A stretch of DNA of 43,965 bases from Candidatus Latescibacterota bacterium. GTDB taxonomy: Bacteria; Latescibacterota; Latescibacteria; Latescibacterales; Latescibacteraceae. This document shows, piece after piece, positions 24,449 through 33,301 of this stretch. The position numbers and the translations under genes are program-made. How positions within the stretch are numbered: the stretch's first letter is position 1; every line of letters starts with the position of its first letter. The notes under the pieces were generated by a model. The model was not told the DNA's origin. It did not search any database and worked only from the letters and a program-made list of their open reading frames with translations. Location: NCBI GenBank assembly GCA_016927495.1, contig JAFGMP010000191.1, forward strand, positions 1 through 43,965. Direction: 5' to 3'.

Positions 24449-24470
24449 GGGCAGGCACAGGGGCCTGCCC
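24449..24470. repeat. Perfect hairpin GGGCAGGC-ACAGGG-GCCTGCCC
   Basis: This is the third perfect hairpin of the class, with an eight-base stem and six-base loop, followed by CCTACAAAAA exactly as at 22768-22789. The loop ACAGGG is the reverse complement of the loop at 19922-19927. Confidence 0.8.
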
Positions 24471-24513
24471 CTACAAAAAAGACATGGTAAACACAAAAAG
24501 CCAGGATCAACCA

Positions 24514-25290
24514 ATGAAATCATTCATAACATTATACAGAAAAGAATTAAAAAGCATTTCGGGACTAATTTTGATTTTGGTCGTTTTGTTTTTTTTTCAA
24601 ATAGTATTGGATTTTTTAACTCGTTTTTTGTCTGAGAAATATCAATACCATTTTATTTTTATCGAAGGTCATGCTGTTCGCAGACATATTAGTTATTATT
24701 TGCGTTATCGTTTTTCTTACTCCAGTACAGAGATACTCGCCGTGATCTTTGCCTATTTGTTGATCATCGAACAGAAAACGAAAACAAATTTTCAATTATG
24801 TTCATTACCGGTACGTTCATCAAAAATCATATTTGCAAAATTATTAGCTGTAGTGAGTGTGGGACTTATCTTTTCATTTCTTCGGAGTTTCCATACCTCC
24901 GGAACACTCAACATACTTTATCAATGGTATAACGGTGAATACACATTTATAGTGGACAGGTGGACCAAAGTTCCGATAGATTTCGACTATTTGTTGTATC
25001 GCTGGTGGAAGAATGATGTTTTGGAAACAATACTGAGCAGCCTTTTGCGGTTGAGCCTGTTTTGCAGTTTTGTAGTTATCGCCCGGGCGGGTACGACAGC
25101 GGTTAATCGTTACAGGACAGCCATCGGGATTTTGACCTTTATCGGAACGTTTTCACTCTATATGTATTTTGGCAGGATAATTTATAACGGATTTTCCATA
25201 TACCGGTCGTTAAATCTTTTGACGGTGGCAACCATAAACGTTTTATTATTTGCAGGAATGAAACTGACTGAAAAGTTCGATGAAGTGTAA
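24514..25290 (+). CDS. ABC-2-type membrane protein 5 of the GntR locus
   Basis: The 258-residue protein starts MKSFITLYRKELKSISG and has about six spans, a LLIIEQKTKTNFQLCSLP block matching the paralogues, a longer extracytoplasmic segment rich in aromatic and charged residues (about 145-190), and the tail LTEKFDEV. The ATG at 24514 is chosen because CAGGA lies seven bases before it; the longer frame from 24418 runs through the GGGCAG hairpin. It is very AT-rich (13 G or C in the 60 bases from 24601). It is the most divergent of the five. Confidence 0.78.
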   Translation: MKSFITLYRKELKSISGLILILVVLFFFQIVLDFLTRFLSEKYQYHFIFIEGHAVRRHISYYLRYRFSYSSTEILAVIFAYLLIIEQKTKTNFQLCSLPVRSSKIIFAKLLAVVSVGLIFSFLRSFHTSGTLNILYQWYNGEYTFIVDRWTKVPIDFDYLLYRWWKNDVLETILSSLLRLSLFCSFVVIARAGTTAVNRYRTAIGILTFIGTFSLYMYFGRIIYNGFSIYRSLNLLTVATINVLLFAGMKLTEKFDEV

Positions 25291-25381
25291 AAATTCTTTT
25301 GAACCATCTGTAACCATATATTATTATTTGTTAATTCGAAATGGTCAAAAGATCAAATAACAGAGGAGAGGTTTCTTTCAT

Positions 25382-26161
25382 ATGATAAATATAGTTAAGA
25401 AAATAATATCGATTGCCATTTTGACGTTTTTTGTCTTTTCCTGCACCACCACACAAAAATCCGTATCACCAATTCACAATTCCCGCCAGATTTTGCTTGT
25501 TATCGCCGAAAACGATTCCGTTCATGCTGCAAAAATGTTCGGATTCAGCCGTACCGGTAATACCTGGCAGCAGACATTCACCTTCCCAGTGGTGATCGGC
25601 GCAAAAGGCCTTGGCTGGGGGCTCGGACTTCACGACAATGCCGACAGCGATCCGGCAGAACCGGTGAAACGCGAGGGCGACGGCAAATCGCCGATGGGTA
25701 TTTACCGCATCGAACAATCGTATGGGTATCTGCCCCGTGAAATGGTCGATACTAAGCTGCCTTACGAGAAATCAGGTCCTGAACTCATTTGTGTGGACGA
25801 TGTCGAGTCGGAGTACTACAACCTGGTAATAGACATAAGTGAGAAGGGATTAGACACGAACAACCTTCCCTCGCATGAGGAAATGCTTCGGCGTGACGAT
25901 CTCTATAAATACACTATTTTTGTTGAGCATAACACACCGGCAAAATCCGGCGCCGGATGCTGTATTTTCCTGCATCTCTGGAGTAACGAGGATTCGTGGA
26001 CTGCCGGATGTACCGCCATGGCCGAGCCTGAGATGGTGCGGCTGCTTTCGTGGCTCGATCCCGAACAGAATCCTGTGCTTGTGCAGTTGACACAAAAAAG
26101 CTATAAGCGGCTATGTGACAGATGGGAACTGCCGGATATTTCTGATGTGAAAATGCAATAA
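25382..26161 (+). CDS. L,D-transpeptidase (YkuD-type) lipoprotein
   Basis: The 259-residue protein has a signal sequence with a possible lipobox at C21 (FVFSC) followed by a CTTTQKS linker. The catalytic domain shows KREGDGKSPMGIYRIEQ (about 96-112), H198 in FLHLWSN and the catalytic C210 in WTAGCTAM, the histidine-cysteine pair of YkuD/ErfK enzymes that cross-link peptidoglycan or attach proteins to it. The GDGKSP entry is typical of the YafK-like branch. It acts in the periplasm. GAGGAGAGG about 10 bases before the ATG supports the start. It follows the ABC locus by 91 bases but has a different, more GC-rich composition. Confidence 0.88.
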   Translation: MINIVKKIISIAILTFFVFSCTTTQKSVSPIHNSRQILLVIAENDSVHAAKMFGFSRTGNTWQQTFTFPVVIGAKGLGWGLGLHDNADSDPAEPVKREGDGKSPMGIYRIEQSYGYLPREMVDTKLPYEKSGPELICVDDVESEYYNLVIDISEKGLDTNNLPSHEEMLRRDDLYKYTIFVEHNTPAKSGAGCCIFLHLWSNEDSWTAGCTAMAEPEMVRLLSWLDPEQNPVLVQLTQKSYKRLCDRWELPDISDVKMQ

Positions 26162-26175
26162 TAAATACTATAGGA

Positions 26176-26337
26176 TTATAAGCTGTGGGGAAATGCATGC
26201 AGTTTTGAAGTGCGGTTAATGAGGGTATTGGGACAGCGGCTCATTTCTTTTTGATGCAACTGAGTTTCATATCTTTTAGTCAGGTTTGAAATTGCCTGTT
26301 CCAGCGATGTTATTTTATGTTCAAGTTCTTGATACAT
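26176..26337 (-). CDS. Possible small coiled-coil protein (53 aa)
   Basis: The frame begins MYQELEHKITSLEQAISNL, a heptad-like amphipathic helix, and continues to about residue 32 before a less ordered tail. GGGGGTGTGTGCA precedes the ATG, an acceptable ribosome binding site. It lies on the same strand as the tiny frame at 26407-26511 and faces the transpeptidase gene. I do not recognise it, and it may be chance. Confidence 0.35.
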   Translation of the reverse strand: MYQELEHKITSLEQAISNLTKRYETQLHQKEMSRCPNTLINRTSKLHAFPHSL

Positions 26338-26406
26338 TGCACACACCCCCATTCTTATATTTCACACATAAATTATTGATGTATGTCTGACTTTTTTTAC
26401 TTCAAA

Positions 26407-26511
26407 TTACATTATTCCCGCTATCTTTTCCACGGATCTGATAATGAAATAGCTGTATGCTATGATAAAGTACAGAAATCCGTAACCTATTATTAAAACT
26501 TCTTTTCTCAT
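26407..26511 (-). CDS. Possible small membrane protein (34 aa)
   Basis: The frame begins MRKEVLIIGYGFLYFIIAYSY, a single hydrophobic span after a charged start, and ends with a positively charged RSVEKIAGIM tail. GGGG stands about eight bases before the ATG. Together with the frame at 26176-26337 it fills the gap between the transpeptidase and glnD. The family is not recognised. Confidence 0.35.
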   Translation of the reverse strand: MRKEVLIIGYGFLYFIIAYSYFIIRSVEKIAGIM

Positions 26512-26633
26512 CTCTGCATCCCCGTTTTAAGCTGTTATTTTTTCTCTCTGTTTCTATTAATTTAGACGATGTATTTTAGGGAATAATTTCATGTATATAA
26601 TGTGTTACCCCAGCCGGTTTTGTTTTTAATACT

Positions 26634-29351
26634 TTACACAAATGCTGATGAAAGACACTTGATAATTTCATTTGAAAGTTGTTCGATCTGGTTTTTGTCG
26701 GTGATCTTTTTCCCGTCCTTACGGATATAGAATGCATCGGCGACCTGATCTTCGTCGGTGCCTATCTTTGCGGTATGGATATCGATGTCATGGGATGCGA
26801 TAACGCTGGTAATGTCATACAGAAGGCCGGTATAATCGGTGGCAAAAACATCCATAATAGTATAATTGGGAGAAATATCGTTGTAGATTTTTAAACGCGG
26901 CGGGGAATATACAACCTGTTTTTTACGGCGTTTCCAGCGGCGTGTATGATCACGTATGAGGTCACGGACGTTGAATTCACCCGATATTATTTTGGGAAGT
27001 TTTTGTTTGAACTCAAATTGAGTTTCCGGTTCGATAAGCGCCTCTCCGCTTTCATTCACAACATGAAACGTGTCGATGATGATATCGTCGTCACGAGTAA
27101 ATATCTGCGCCCTGATAATATTGATGTCCGATGACGTAATGGCTCCGCAAATATTAGAAAGCGCTTTCGGATGGTCGGGCGCGATAACGGTCAAAGTATT
27201 CATTTTCCCGTGATGCCTGAAAGATGCCCATGCCCCCCGCTTTTTCATGAGCTCTATGCCCTTGATATGCTTTAATATCATCGCCGGTGTGGTAACCCGT
27301 AAATATTGTTCGGGAAGCTTCGAAAGGTGACTGCCTATGTCACGTTTGGGCACATCGATTTTCAGTTTATTATATACACGGTCAAAATGTTCTTTGGAAG
27401 TATGAGCGGTACTGTCAAATCCTTTTTCGATGCGCAGAAACACCTTGTCATAAAGGTCCCAGATCAGTGCACGTTTCCAGTCGGTAAGAGCATCCTCGGA
27501 AAGCGCCATCAGGTCTGCAAATGTAAGAAGGGTGAGCATTCTGAGACGGTCGGTGCTGGTGACAATTTTGATGAAGTCGTTGATAGTATCCTTATCCTCG
27601 ATATCGCGACGCTGGGAAATATGTGACATAAGGAGGTGCTCACGGATCAGGAACCGTACGAGCTCGATTGTCCTGTCGTCAAATCCGAGCCTTTTGAGCG
27701 CCAAAGCGGCAAGACGTTCCCCGTGTTTTGAATGCGAAGCACCACTGCTTTTACCGATATCATGCAAAAGTCCTGCAAGGTAAAGTGCTCCTTTAGCCGC
27801 CACATCCTGCATGATTGCGATTAATTCGGGATCGGCAGGACTGTTTCCCACAGCCATATCTTCAAGGTTTTTGACTACTCTGAGAGAGTGTTCATCGGTG
27901 GTAAACCTGTGATAAAAATCGTACTGGTAATGCCAGCAAATTGAGGCAAATTCGGGAATCAGTTTGACCAACATATCATGTTCGTGCAATAATCGTAAAG
28001 AATAAGCGACGCCGCTCCGCATATTGATCAGGTTGTGAAATGCGGTTTCAACACCTTCATATTGGGGAAATTTGAGACCGTAAGATTGTATGCGCTCTGA
28101 AATCACAGATGAGGTTTTTCGCGTAATATTCAAACCCTGTGCGCCGGTTGCTGAGAAAATTTCGACAAGTAGTCCCGGGTGCTCTTTTATGGAGCCGCTT
28201 GTTTCTGATTTTAGCCTGATATATTTCCCATTTGAACTGAAATGTTCAGAAACAGCCTTGAAAGGTTCAGGGGTGGCATTTGTAATGAGAGTTGTGAATT
28301 CATCGACAATTCTACATGTCAGCTGACGAATACGGGCAACATGCATGTAATATTCACGCATTAGTTTCTCTACGGGTTGTGCCCCTGTACCGGTGTATCG
28401 AAGGTTTTTGGCGATATCGGGAAGGCTCAAATGGTTGAGTACATCCGATTTTTTCCCGACAGCAAAATGGAGGGCATTTCTGAGTCTCAGAAGGAAATCC
28501 ATATCGTCTTCTATCGTTGTTTCCTCGGATTCGGTGAGCAGGCCATTTTTCGTTAAATCCCGCAGGTATTTTCCCTGATGAGTCGATAACAGAAGCCACC
28601 GTATGGTATGAATGTCACGTAGTGTTCCAGGGCATTCTTTTATGTTCGGTTCCTGTATCTGAACTGTGTTGTGAAAGTATTCATGCCGATTCTTAATATC
28701 CTTAATTTTTTGCGCTGCAATCTCTTTCCCAAAACCTTCATTGATCAGATTTGAATACATATTGATAAAATCATCCCATAATGTGCGATTACCGGTAATG
28801 AATCGCGGTTCGAGAAGAGACGTGGCAAGGTATGTGTCGTTTTTTGCAGCATCGAGGCAATCTTCTATCGTACGTGTCGAATGTCCGAGGTCGAGATTCA
28901 TGTCCCATAGGAATTGCACCTGAGCCTGGATTGAATTATTCTGCCGGTTGTCCGGTGTTTCCCGCGAAAGAAAGAGAATATCTATATCAGAATACGGATT
29001 CAGTTCACTACGTCCATACCCCCCGAGAGCTATAATAACAAGTTCATCGGAATCAGTATTCCCTGAAAAAAACAGACAATGCGCATGGATAACGAGACAA
29101 TCGATAAGTTCTGTTAGCATCGAACAAATCAGCTTTCCGGGCGCTTTGTTGAGATGATGTTCCTCGACCGATTGATATAAACATTTTAATCCGGCGCGGT
29201 ATGCATTCAGGCTTCTTCTGATATCAACCGTTGAACCATTTGCATACGGGTGATCACGTGCTATATCCGAAAACGCCCTTTCTGCGATTCGGCTGAAATC
29301 TTTAATATTGGAATAAAACCTATCGTCAGGCAAAATTGTGTCCTTTATCAT
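26634..29351 (-). CDS. glnD: [Protein-PII] uridylyltransferase/uridylyl-removing enzyme GlnD
   Basis: The 905-residue protein has the full GlnD layout. The nucleotidyltransferase motif GGYGRSELNPYSDIDILF is at 110-127, an HD hydrolase domain with GLLHDIGKSSGASHSKHGER lies near residue 530, and two ACT domains end the protein, starting near LTVIAPDHPKALSNI and IMDVFATDYTGLLYDI. The enzyme adds and removes UMP on the PII signalling protein in response to glutamine. No glnB, amtB or glnA is nearby. It starts 14 bases after the DUF4861-type gene on the same strand, with a poor ribosome binding site. Confidence 0.95.
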   Translation of the reverse strand: MIKDTILPDDRFYSNIKDFSRIAERAFSDIARDHPYANGSTVDIRRSLNAYRAGLKCLYQSVEEHHLNKAPGKLICSMLTELIDCLVIHAHCLFFSGNTDSDELVIIALGGYGRSELNPYSDIDILFLSRETPDNRQNNSIQAQVQFLWDMNLDLGHSTRTIEDCLDAAKNDTYLATSLLEPRFITGNRTLWDDFINMYSNLINEGFGKEIAAQKIKDIKNRHEYFHNTVQIQEPNIKECPGTLRDIHTIRWLLLSTHQGKYLRDLTKNGLLTESEETTIEDDMDFLLRLRNALHFAVGKKSDVLNHLSLPDIAKNLRYTGTGAQPVEKLMREYYMHVARIRQLTCRIVDEFTTLITNATPEPFKAVSEHFSSNGKYIRLKSETSGSIKEHPGLLVEIFSATGAQGLNITRKTSSVISERIQSYGLKFPQYEGVETAFHNLINMRSGVAYSLRLLHEHDMLVKLIPEFASICWHYQYDFYHRFTTDEHSLRVVKNLEDMAVGNSPADPELIAIMQDVAAKGALYLAGLLHDIGKSSGASHSKHGERLAALALKRLGFDDRTIELVRFLIREHLLMSHISQRRDIEDKDTINDFIKIVTSTDRLRMLTLLTFADLMALSEDALTDWKRALIWDLYDKVFLRIEKGFDSTAHTSKEHFDRVYNKLKIDVPKRDIGSHLSKLPEQYLRVTTPAMILKHIKGIELMKKRGAWASFRHHGKMNTLTVIAPDHPKALSNICGAITSSDINIIRAQIFTRDDDIIIDTFHVVNESGEALIEPETQFEFKQKLPKIISGEFNVRDLIRDHTRRWKRRKKQVVYSPPRLKIYNDISPNYTIMDVFATDYTGLLYDITSVIASHDIDIHTAKIGTDEDQVADAFYIRKDGKKITDKNQIEQLSNEIIKCLSSAFV

Positions 29352-29365
29352 AAGATTTTACATTA

Positions 29366-30661
29366 TTACTTGTTTTCAACATCCTGAATCTGTACATCAA
29401 CCGGATTGTTATATTCCTGAGCAGTCTTTACAATATAATCTTTAAATTCATTATAACCTGTAAGAATTTCGCCCTCGCTCCATGCTCCGGCAGCAAGATA
29501 TTCGTATGTCAGATTTTCAGTAACCGGTATCCTGAAGGTATAGTTGCCTTCATAACTCTCTGTTGCCCTGAATTGCGGATTGTATTTTTGCTTCACTATC
29601 ATTGCAATGCCAAGATACTCTTTTACTCCTTTTTTCAGACCGGGATCACCCTCGATCGGCGTGATGACATACCGTAAACTGTCAGTCGATGAAACAATAA
29701 AACCATCACCGGTAGAGCATTCATTTTCATAGGGCATTTTTCTTATTCCGCAGCCGAACACGGTATCGGATTTTTCCGGTAGAAATGTATTATAACGGAC
29801 ACGTGATGTGTAATAATTTTTGTTTTTGTAAGCAGTGAAGTACTGATCGAGATCGTATTCACCCTGACCGGTTCGCCAGTTCATGATATGAGCCCGGACA
29901 ATACTTCTCAGCGGGCCGTTCACAATGATTTCACAGGCATACCGTGCGTCGTTAAACGGGCCTTTACCCTGATACGGATTGAACCGGGGTCGTGAGAGCG
30001 AATCGGGCAGGTCCGGTTCCTCGAAAAGGCATATGCCTCCGGCACCGAAGGTTTTGCCCACAAGCATGAGATCGATGCCTGCATCATATGGCGCATCATG
30101 ACCGTAAATGTTGGTCAGATTGAGGTTGGATACCAGCTTTTTGCCGCGCCTGCCGTACATATCGGCAGAATCCGGAAACCAGAGTTTCCATCCCATTTGT
30201 TCCGACTCCCACCATGGTACAATATAACGGCCATAGGAGCCTGTTTCAGCGTGGGTAAAATGCTTTATCTCACTGGTATTACGCCCGATATAAACGTACA
30301 GTGTCTTTTCTTCATTAGCTTTAAAATCTGCCATAAAGAACAGTTCATCCCAGATGCCGTCCTTGTTTATATCATCAGTCTGTGAGGGAATAACACGTCC
30401 ATTTTCTGCATCATCCTCCGGTGGGAGCGAAGGATCGACTATTGTGAACCATTCCTGATATACGTTTTTGAGAGGCATTTGTTGTCGTGGTATAATGATC
30501 GGGCAATCTTCGCGGTCGAAATTCAACTGATTATTACAGGTTATTTTTATCCGGGTTTCGGGTTTGTAATTTTCACGTGAATACCAACCTGAATCGGCTT
30601 GTAAACTTACAGTCTCGATTAACATAGAAAAGACTATGAACAGTATGAGTCTGTATTTCAT
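29366..30661 (-). CDS. Secreted DUF4861-type protein
   Basis: The 431-residue protein has an N-terminal signal sequence (MKYRLILFIVFSMLIETVSLQA) and no membrane spans afterwards. The body resembles the DUF4861 family found near polysaccharide-degrading genes of Bacteroidetes-like bacteria: ENGRVIPSQTDDINKDGIWDELFF with an Asp-rich turn, MGWKLWFPDSADMYGRRG and GKTFGAGGICLFE. A role in glycan breakdown is inference. GAAGGAGATACT directly before the ATG gives a strong start. The gene could be cotranscribed with glnD, which would be an odd pairing. Confidence 0.6.
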   Translation of the reverse strand: MKYRLILFIVFSMLIETVSLQADSGWYSRENYKPETRIKITCNNQLNFDREDCPIIIPRQQMPLKNVYQEWFTIVDPSLPPEDDAENGRVIPSQTDDINKDGIWDELFFMADFKANEEKTLYVYIGRNTSEIKHFTHAETGSYGRYIVPWWESEQMGWKLWFPDSADMYGRRGKKLVSNLNLTNIYGHDAPYDAGIDLMLVGKTFGAGGICLFEEPDLPDSLSRPRFNPYQGKGPFNDARYACEIIVNGPLRSIVRAHIMNWRTGQGEYDLDQYFTAYKNKNYYTSRVRYNTFLPEKSDTVFGCGIRKMPYENECSTGDGFIVSSTDSLRYVITPIEGDPGLKKGVKEYLGIAMIVKQKYNPQFRATESYEGNYTFRIPVTENLTYEYLAAGAWSEGEILTGYNEFKDYIVKTAQEYNNPVDVQIQDVENK

Positions 30662-30688
30662 AGTATCTCCTTCATTTTAAAAATTTAT

Positions 30689-30725
30689 TGAGATTGCTTC
30701 GTCATTCTATGCCTAGCAATGACAG
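30689..30725 (+). repeat. Dispersed repeat GATTGCTTCGTC...AGCAATGACAG, copy 2
   Basis: This element begins GAGATTGCTTCGTCATT and ends CCTAGCAATGACAG, a variant of the elements at 17882-17916 and 41739-41773 with CCTAG in place of CCTCG. It lies upstream of the DUF4861-type gene. Confidence 0.75.
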
Positions 30726-30865
30726 ACTATTTGAATTATCATCTATAAACCTTTATCCATTATTGATAATCCTTAAATAATATCCGGCTCTGTTAAAAAT
30801 CAACCTCCGAACCGGTTATAAAGAAAGATTACCAGCAAATAATAATTGGTTTATAATATCTTCAC

Positions 30866-30900
30866 AAAAAAAACGGCGCGGCAAGACTGCGCGATTTTTA
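30866..30900 (-). terminator. Possible terminator of the HemL-like gene operon
   Basis: On the minus strand AAAAATC-GCGC and GCGC-CGTTTTTTTT can form a hairpin with a GC core interrupted by a two-base mismatch, followed by eight T. It lies about 80 bases after the stop of the aminotransferase-like gene. The short GC core makes this weak. The rest of 30662-30977 contains only the repeat at 30689-30725. Confidence 0.4.
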
Positions 30901-30977
30901 AACCAGTATACACTTAGAAATACTGATATACCATGTAATAGAAGTAAATTGATAAATATGAATGAATTGCCTGTTGA

Positions 30978-32288
30978 TTATTTTTTGGCTATATTTTTCA
31001 AAACCTCTCCCAAAATATTTAGTACCCGGTTAATATCTTCCTCCGTATGTTGACTCGAATAACCGTGGTGCAGCGGACCGCCGCCGTAATCATGAAAATA
31101 TACACCTTTTTCCCAGCATGCCTTTATAATGTTCAGCATTACCTTTGAGTCATGACAGAAGGTATCCTCATATCTGAACGCCGGTGTTTTTCTGCCGAGC
31201 ATAATGTTGAACCGTGCACCATGGCGGGGAACTATCATATTCAGGTTATGGTCTTCGATGATATTACGTATTCCTTCATCAAAAAGTGTTTCGAGTTTGC
31301 GCAAATACTCATAAAATCCGGGTTTTGCAATCTCCCTGAGAAACGCCAGTCCTGCGAGTATGGGGACAAGGTGTGCATTGAATGTGCCGCTGTGTTGTAC
31401 CGGACCAACCGGTTGAAACATATCCATAATCTCCGCTTTTCCGCAGAATGCCGACAGGGGAAGGCCGCCGCCGAGTGATTTGCCGATTGTACAGACATCA
31501 GGTTTCACTCCAAAATCTTCCTGTGCTCCACCGCGTGATTTTTTGAATGACGATTGAATCTCATCGAAGAACAGCACGATACCGGTGTCACGAGTCAACT
31601 TGCGAAGCAGTTCAAGATATCCCGGCTGCGGTTTAATCCCCCCGCAGTTGAAATTAACAGGCTCCAGAATGACAAGCGCTGTCTCGTTGCCGTGCCTGTC
31701 TATAACCTCTTTCAGCGCTTCGGGATCGTTATAGGGGACCGGGATGATGTAATCGGCATAATGCTCGGGAATTCCCGGCGACTCGATATAGGGATGAACT
31801 CTGTTACCCGGAAATGCTTCACGGGGTGGGTGCCCGCCGATATAGATGAGTTCATGATAGCCGTGGAAATGCCCCTCGAACCGGATGATTTTGGTACGGC
31901 CAGTGTAACCCCTGCAGGCACGGATCAGGTGAAGGGTCGCCTCGGAACCCGAAGAACAGAATCTCACTTTTTCAGCACAGGGGACATACTCGCACACCAA
32001 TCTTGCCAGTTCTTCATGGTACTCGGTTTCGAACGTGCTGACGTAACCCATATTCCTCGCTTTTTTTAACGCATCATCTATCGCCGGATGTGCATGTCCG
32101 AGAAGCGCTGCTCCATGGGCACAGGACATATCGATGATTTCACGGCCTTCGATATCCCATACACGACTGCCCTTTGCGTGGGAAACGTATAGTGGAACTC
32201 CCAGCGCACGGTTAACCCGTGTCGATGAATTTACTCCTCCGGGAAGCACCTGTTTAGCCCGTTCGTAATGAGATTGCGCTGATTTCAT
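30978..32288 (-). CDS. HemL-like class III aminotransferase/aminomutase
   Basis: The 436-residue protein is a pyridoxal-phosphate enzyme of the glutamate-1-semialdehyde aminomutase type: VLPGGVNSSTRVNRALG at the start, FCSSGSEATLHLIRACRG, FDEIQSSFKKSRGGAQE, and the PLP lysine in TIGKSLGGGLPLSAFCG. It is not taken as the haem-pathway enzyme, because FDEIQSSFK and CTIGKSLGGG differ from the usual HemL forms and it is cotranscribed with a transporter. The substrate is probably an amino acid or amino sugar derivative linked to the transporter's cargo. It starts 14 bases after the permease gene, with CGGAG before the ATG, and is the last gene of the operon. Confidence 0.8.
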   Translation of the reverse strand: MKSAQSHYERAKQVLPGGVNSSTRVNRALGVPLYVSHAKGSRVWDIEGREIIDMSCAHGAALLGHAHPAIDDALKKARNMGYVSTFETEYHEELARLVCEYVPCAEKVRFCSSGSEATLHLIRACRGYTGRTKIIRFEGHFHGYHELIYIGGHPPREAFPGNRVHPYIESPGIPEHYADYIIPVPYNDPEALKEVIDRHGNETALVILEPVNFNCGGIKPQPGYLELLRKLTRDTGIVLFFDEIQSSFKKSRGGAQEDFGVKPDVCTIGKSLGGGLPLSAFCGKAEIMDMFQPVGPVQHSGTFNAHLVPILAGLAFLREIAKPGFYEYLRKLETLFDEGIRNIIEDHNLNMIVPRHGARFNIMLGRKTPAFRYEDTFCHDSKVMLNIIKACWEKGVYFHDYGGGPLHHGYSSQHTEEDINRVLNILGEVLKNIAKK

Positions 32289-32302
32289 ATAAACTCCGAA
32301 AT

Positions 32303-33268
32303 TTATACGTACCTTCTTTGTTTTAACTGGTCGAAAACAACTGCAAGAAGCAGTATGATACCTCGGACGACATACTGGTAAAATGTGGGAATATTCAGCA
32401 GATTCATGGCGTTCTGAACCGTTCCCATGATGAGTACCCCTACAATCGTGCCAAGAATGGTGCCGACACCGCCGGTAAGCGATACTCCGCCGAGAACACA
32501 GGCCGAAATGACATCGAGCGACAATCCCACCGATGAATTTGGCTGGCCGCTGGTCATGCGTGACGCCAGAACGATTCCTGCCAGACCGGCCATTAGTCCC
32601 TGCGTGGTGAAGATGATAATCTTGATTCTGTCCACAGGGATACCTGCGAGCCGCGCTGCTTCCCTGTTTCCGCCGATAGCCAGTGTGTTACGGCCGTAGG
32701 TTGTTTTATTCAACAGAAATCCGAAGATCAAAAAACATACAGCCGTGATCCAAACCGGGAACGGAATGCTCAGAAAGCTGCCGGTTCCGAGAGCATAAAA
32801 CCCCGGAGCCTTAATTCCAACAGCCGATCCTTTCGATACGATGAATCCGAGGCCCCGCATTATCTGCATGGTCGCAAGCGTGGTGATCAACGCATTGATT
32901 TTAAGCTTGGAAATTATCAGACCGTTGAACAGCCCGGCGCATCCGGCAGCGGTAAGGCCAATCACAACCCCGGCAAAAATACTTCCGGTGGCATTGATGA
33001 TAACAGCGGTGAAAACTCCGGTGAATGCGACTGTCGATTCGATTGAGAGATCAAAATCACCTGAAGCAAGACAGAAAAGCATCGTGCAGGCAATCATTCC
33101 AACCGTTGCTACGGAGAGCGCAAGCCCGATCATGTTAATCCAGGTAAAAAAATACGGGACAAACAGCGAAAACAGTATAAATAAAAGTATAAAGGCAACA
33201 AGTATACCGGCTTTGTCCCATAAAACAAAAATTTTGTTTTTAACAGTCACAGCATGAGTGTTATTCAC
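32303..33268 (-). CDS. AraH-like ABC transporter permease
   Basis: The 321-residue protein has about eight to ten spans and the ribose/arabinose permease signature: TMLFCLASGDFDLSIESTVAFTG near residues 63-85, GGNREAARLAGIPVDRIK in the cytoplasmic loop and LGGVSLTGGVGTILGTIVG. The LASGDFDLS form is that of AraH. It starts with GTG at 33268, six bases after AGAGGAA. It is the membrane channel for the AraF/AraG-like neighbours. Confidence 0.9.
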   Translation of the reverse strand: MNNTHAVTVKNKIFVLWDKAGILVAFILLFILFSLFVPYFFTWINMIGLALSVATVGMIACTMLFCLASGDFDLSIESTVAFTGVFTAVIINATGSIFAGVVIGLTAAGCAGLFNGLIISKLKINALITTLATMQIMRGLGFIVSKGSAVGIKAPGFYALGTGSFLSIPFPVWITAVCFLIFGFLLNKTTYGRNTLAIGGNREAARLAGIPVDRIKIIIFTTQGLMAGLAGIVLASRMTSGQPNSSVGLSLDVISACVLGGVSLTGGVGTILGTIVGVLIMGTVQNAMNLLNIPTFYQYVVRGIILLLAVVFDQLKQRRYV

Positions 33269-33301
33269 ATTTTTCCTCTGAATTATAATCTATATTTTTT
33301 T

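Noticed and set aside
24418..24513. ATG at 24418 as start of membrane protein 5.
   Set aside because: The additional residues are translated repeat; a ribosome site precedes the ATG at 24514.
30978..32288. True glutamate-1-semialdehyde aminomutase (HemL) of haem synthesis.
   Set aside because: It is in an operon with a transporter and MttB-like gene, no other haem gene is near, and motif details differ. Only the fold family is claimed.
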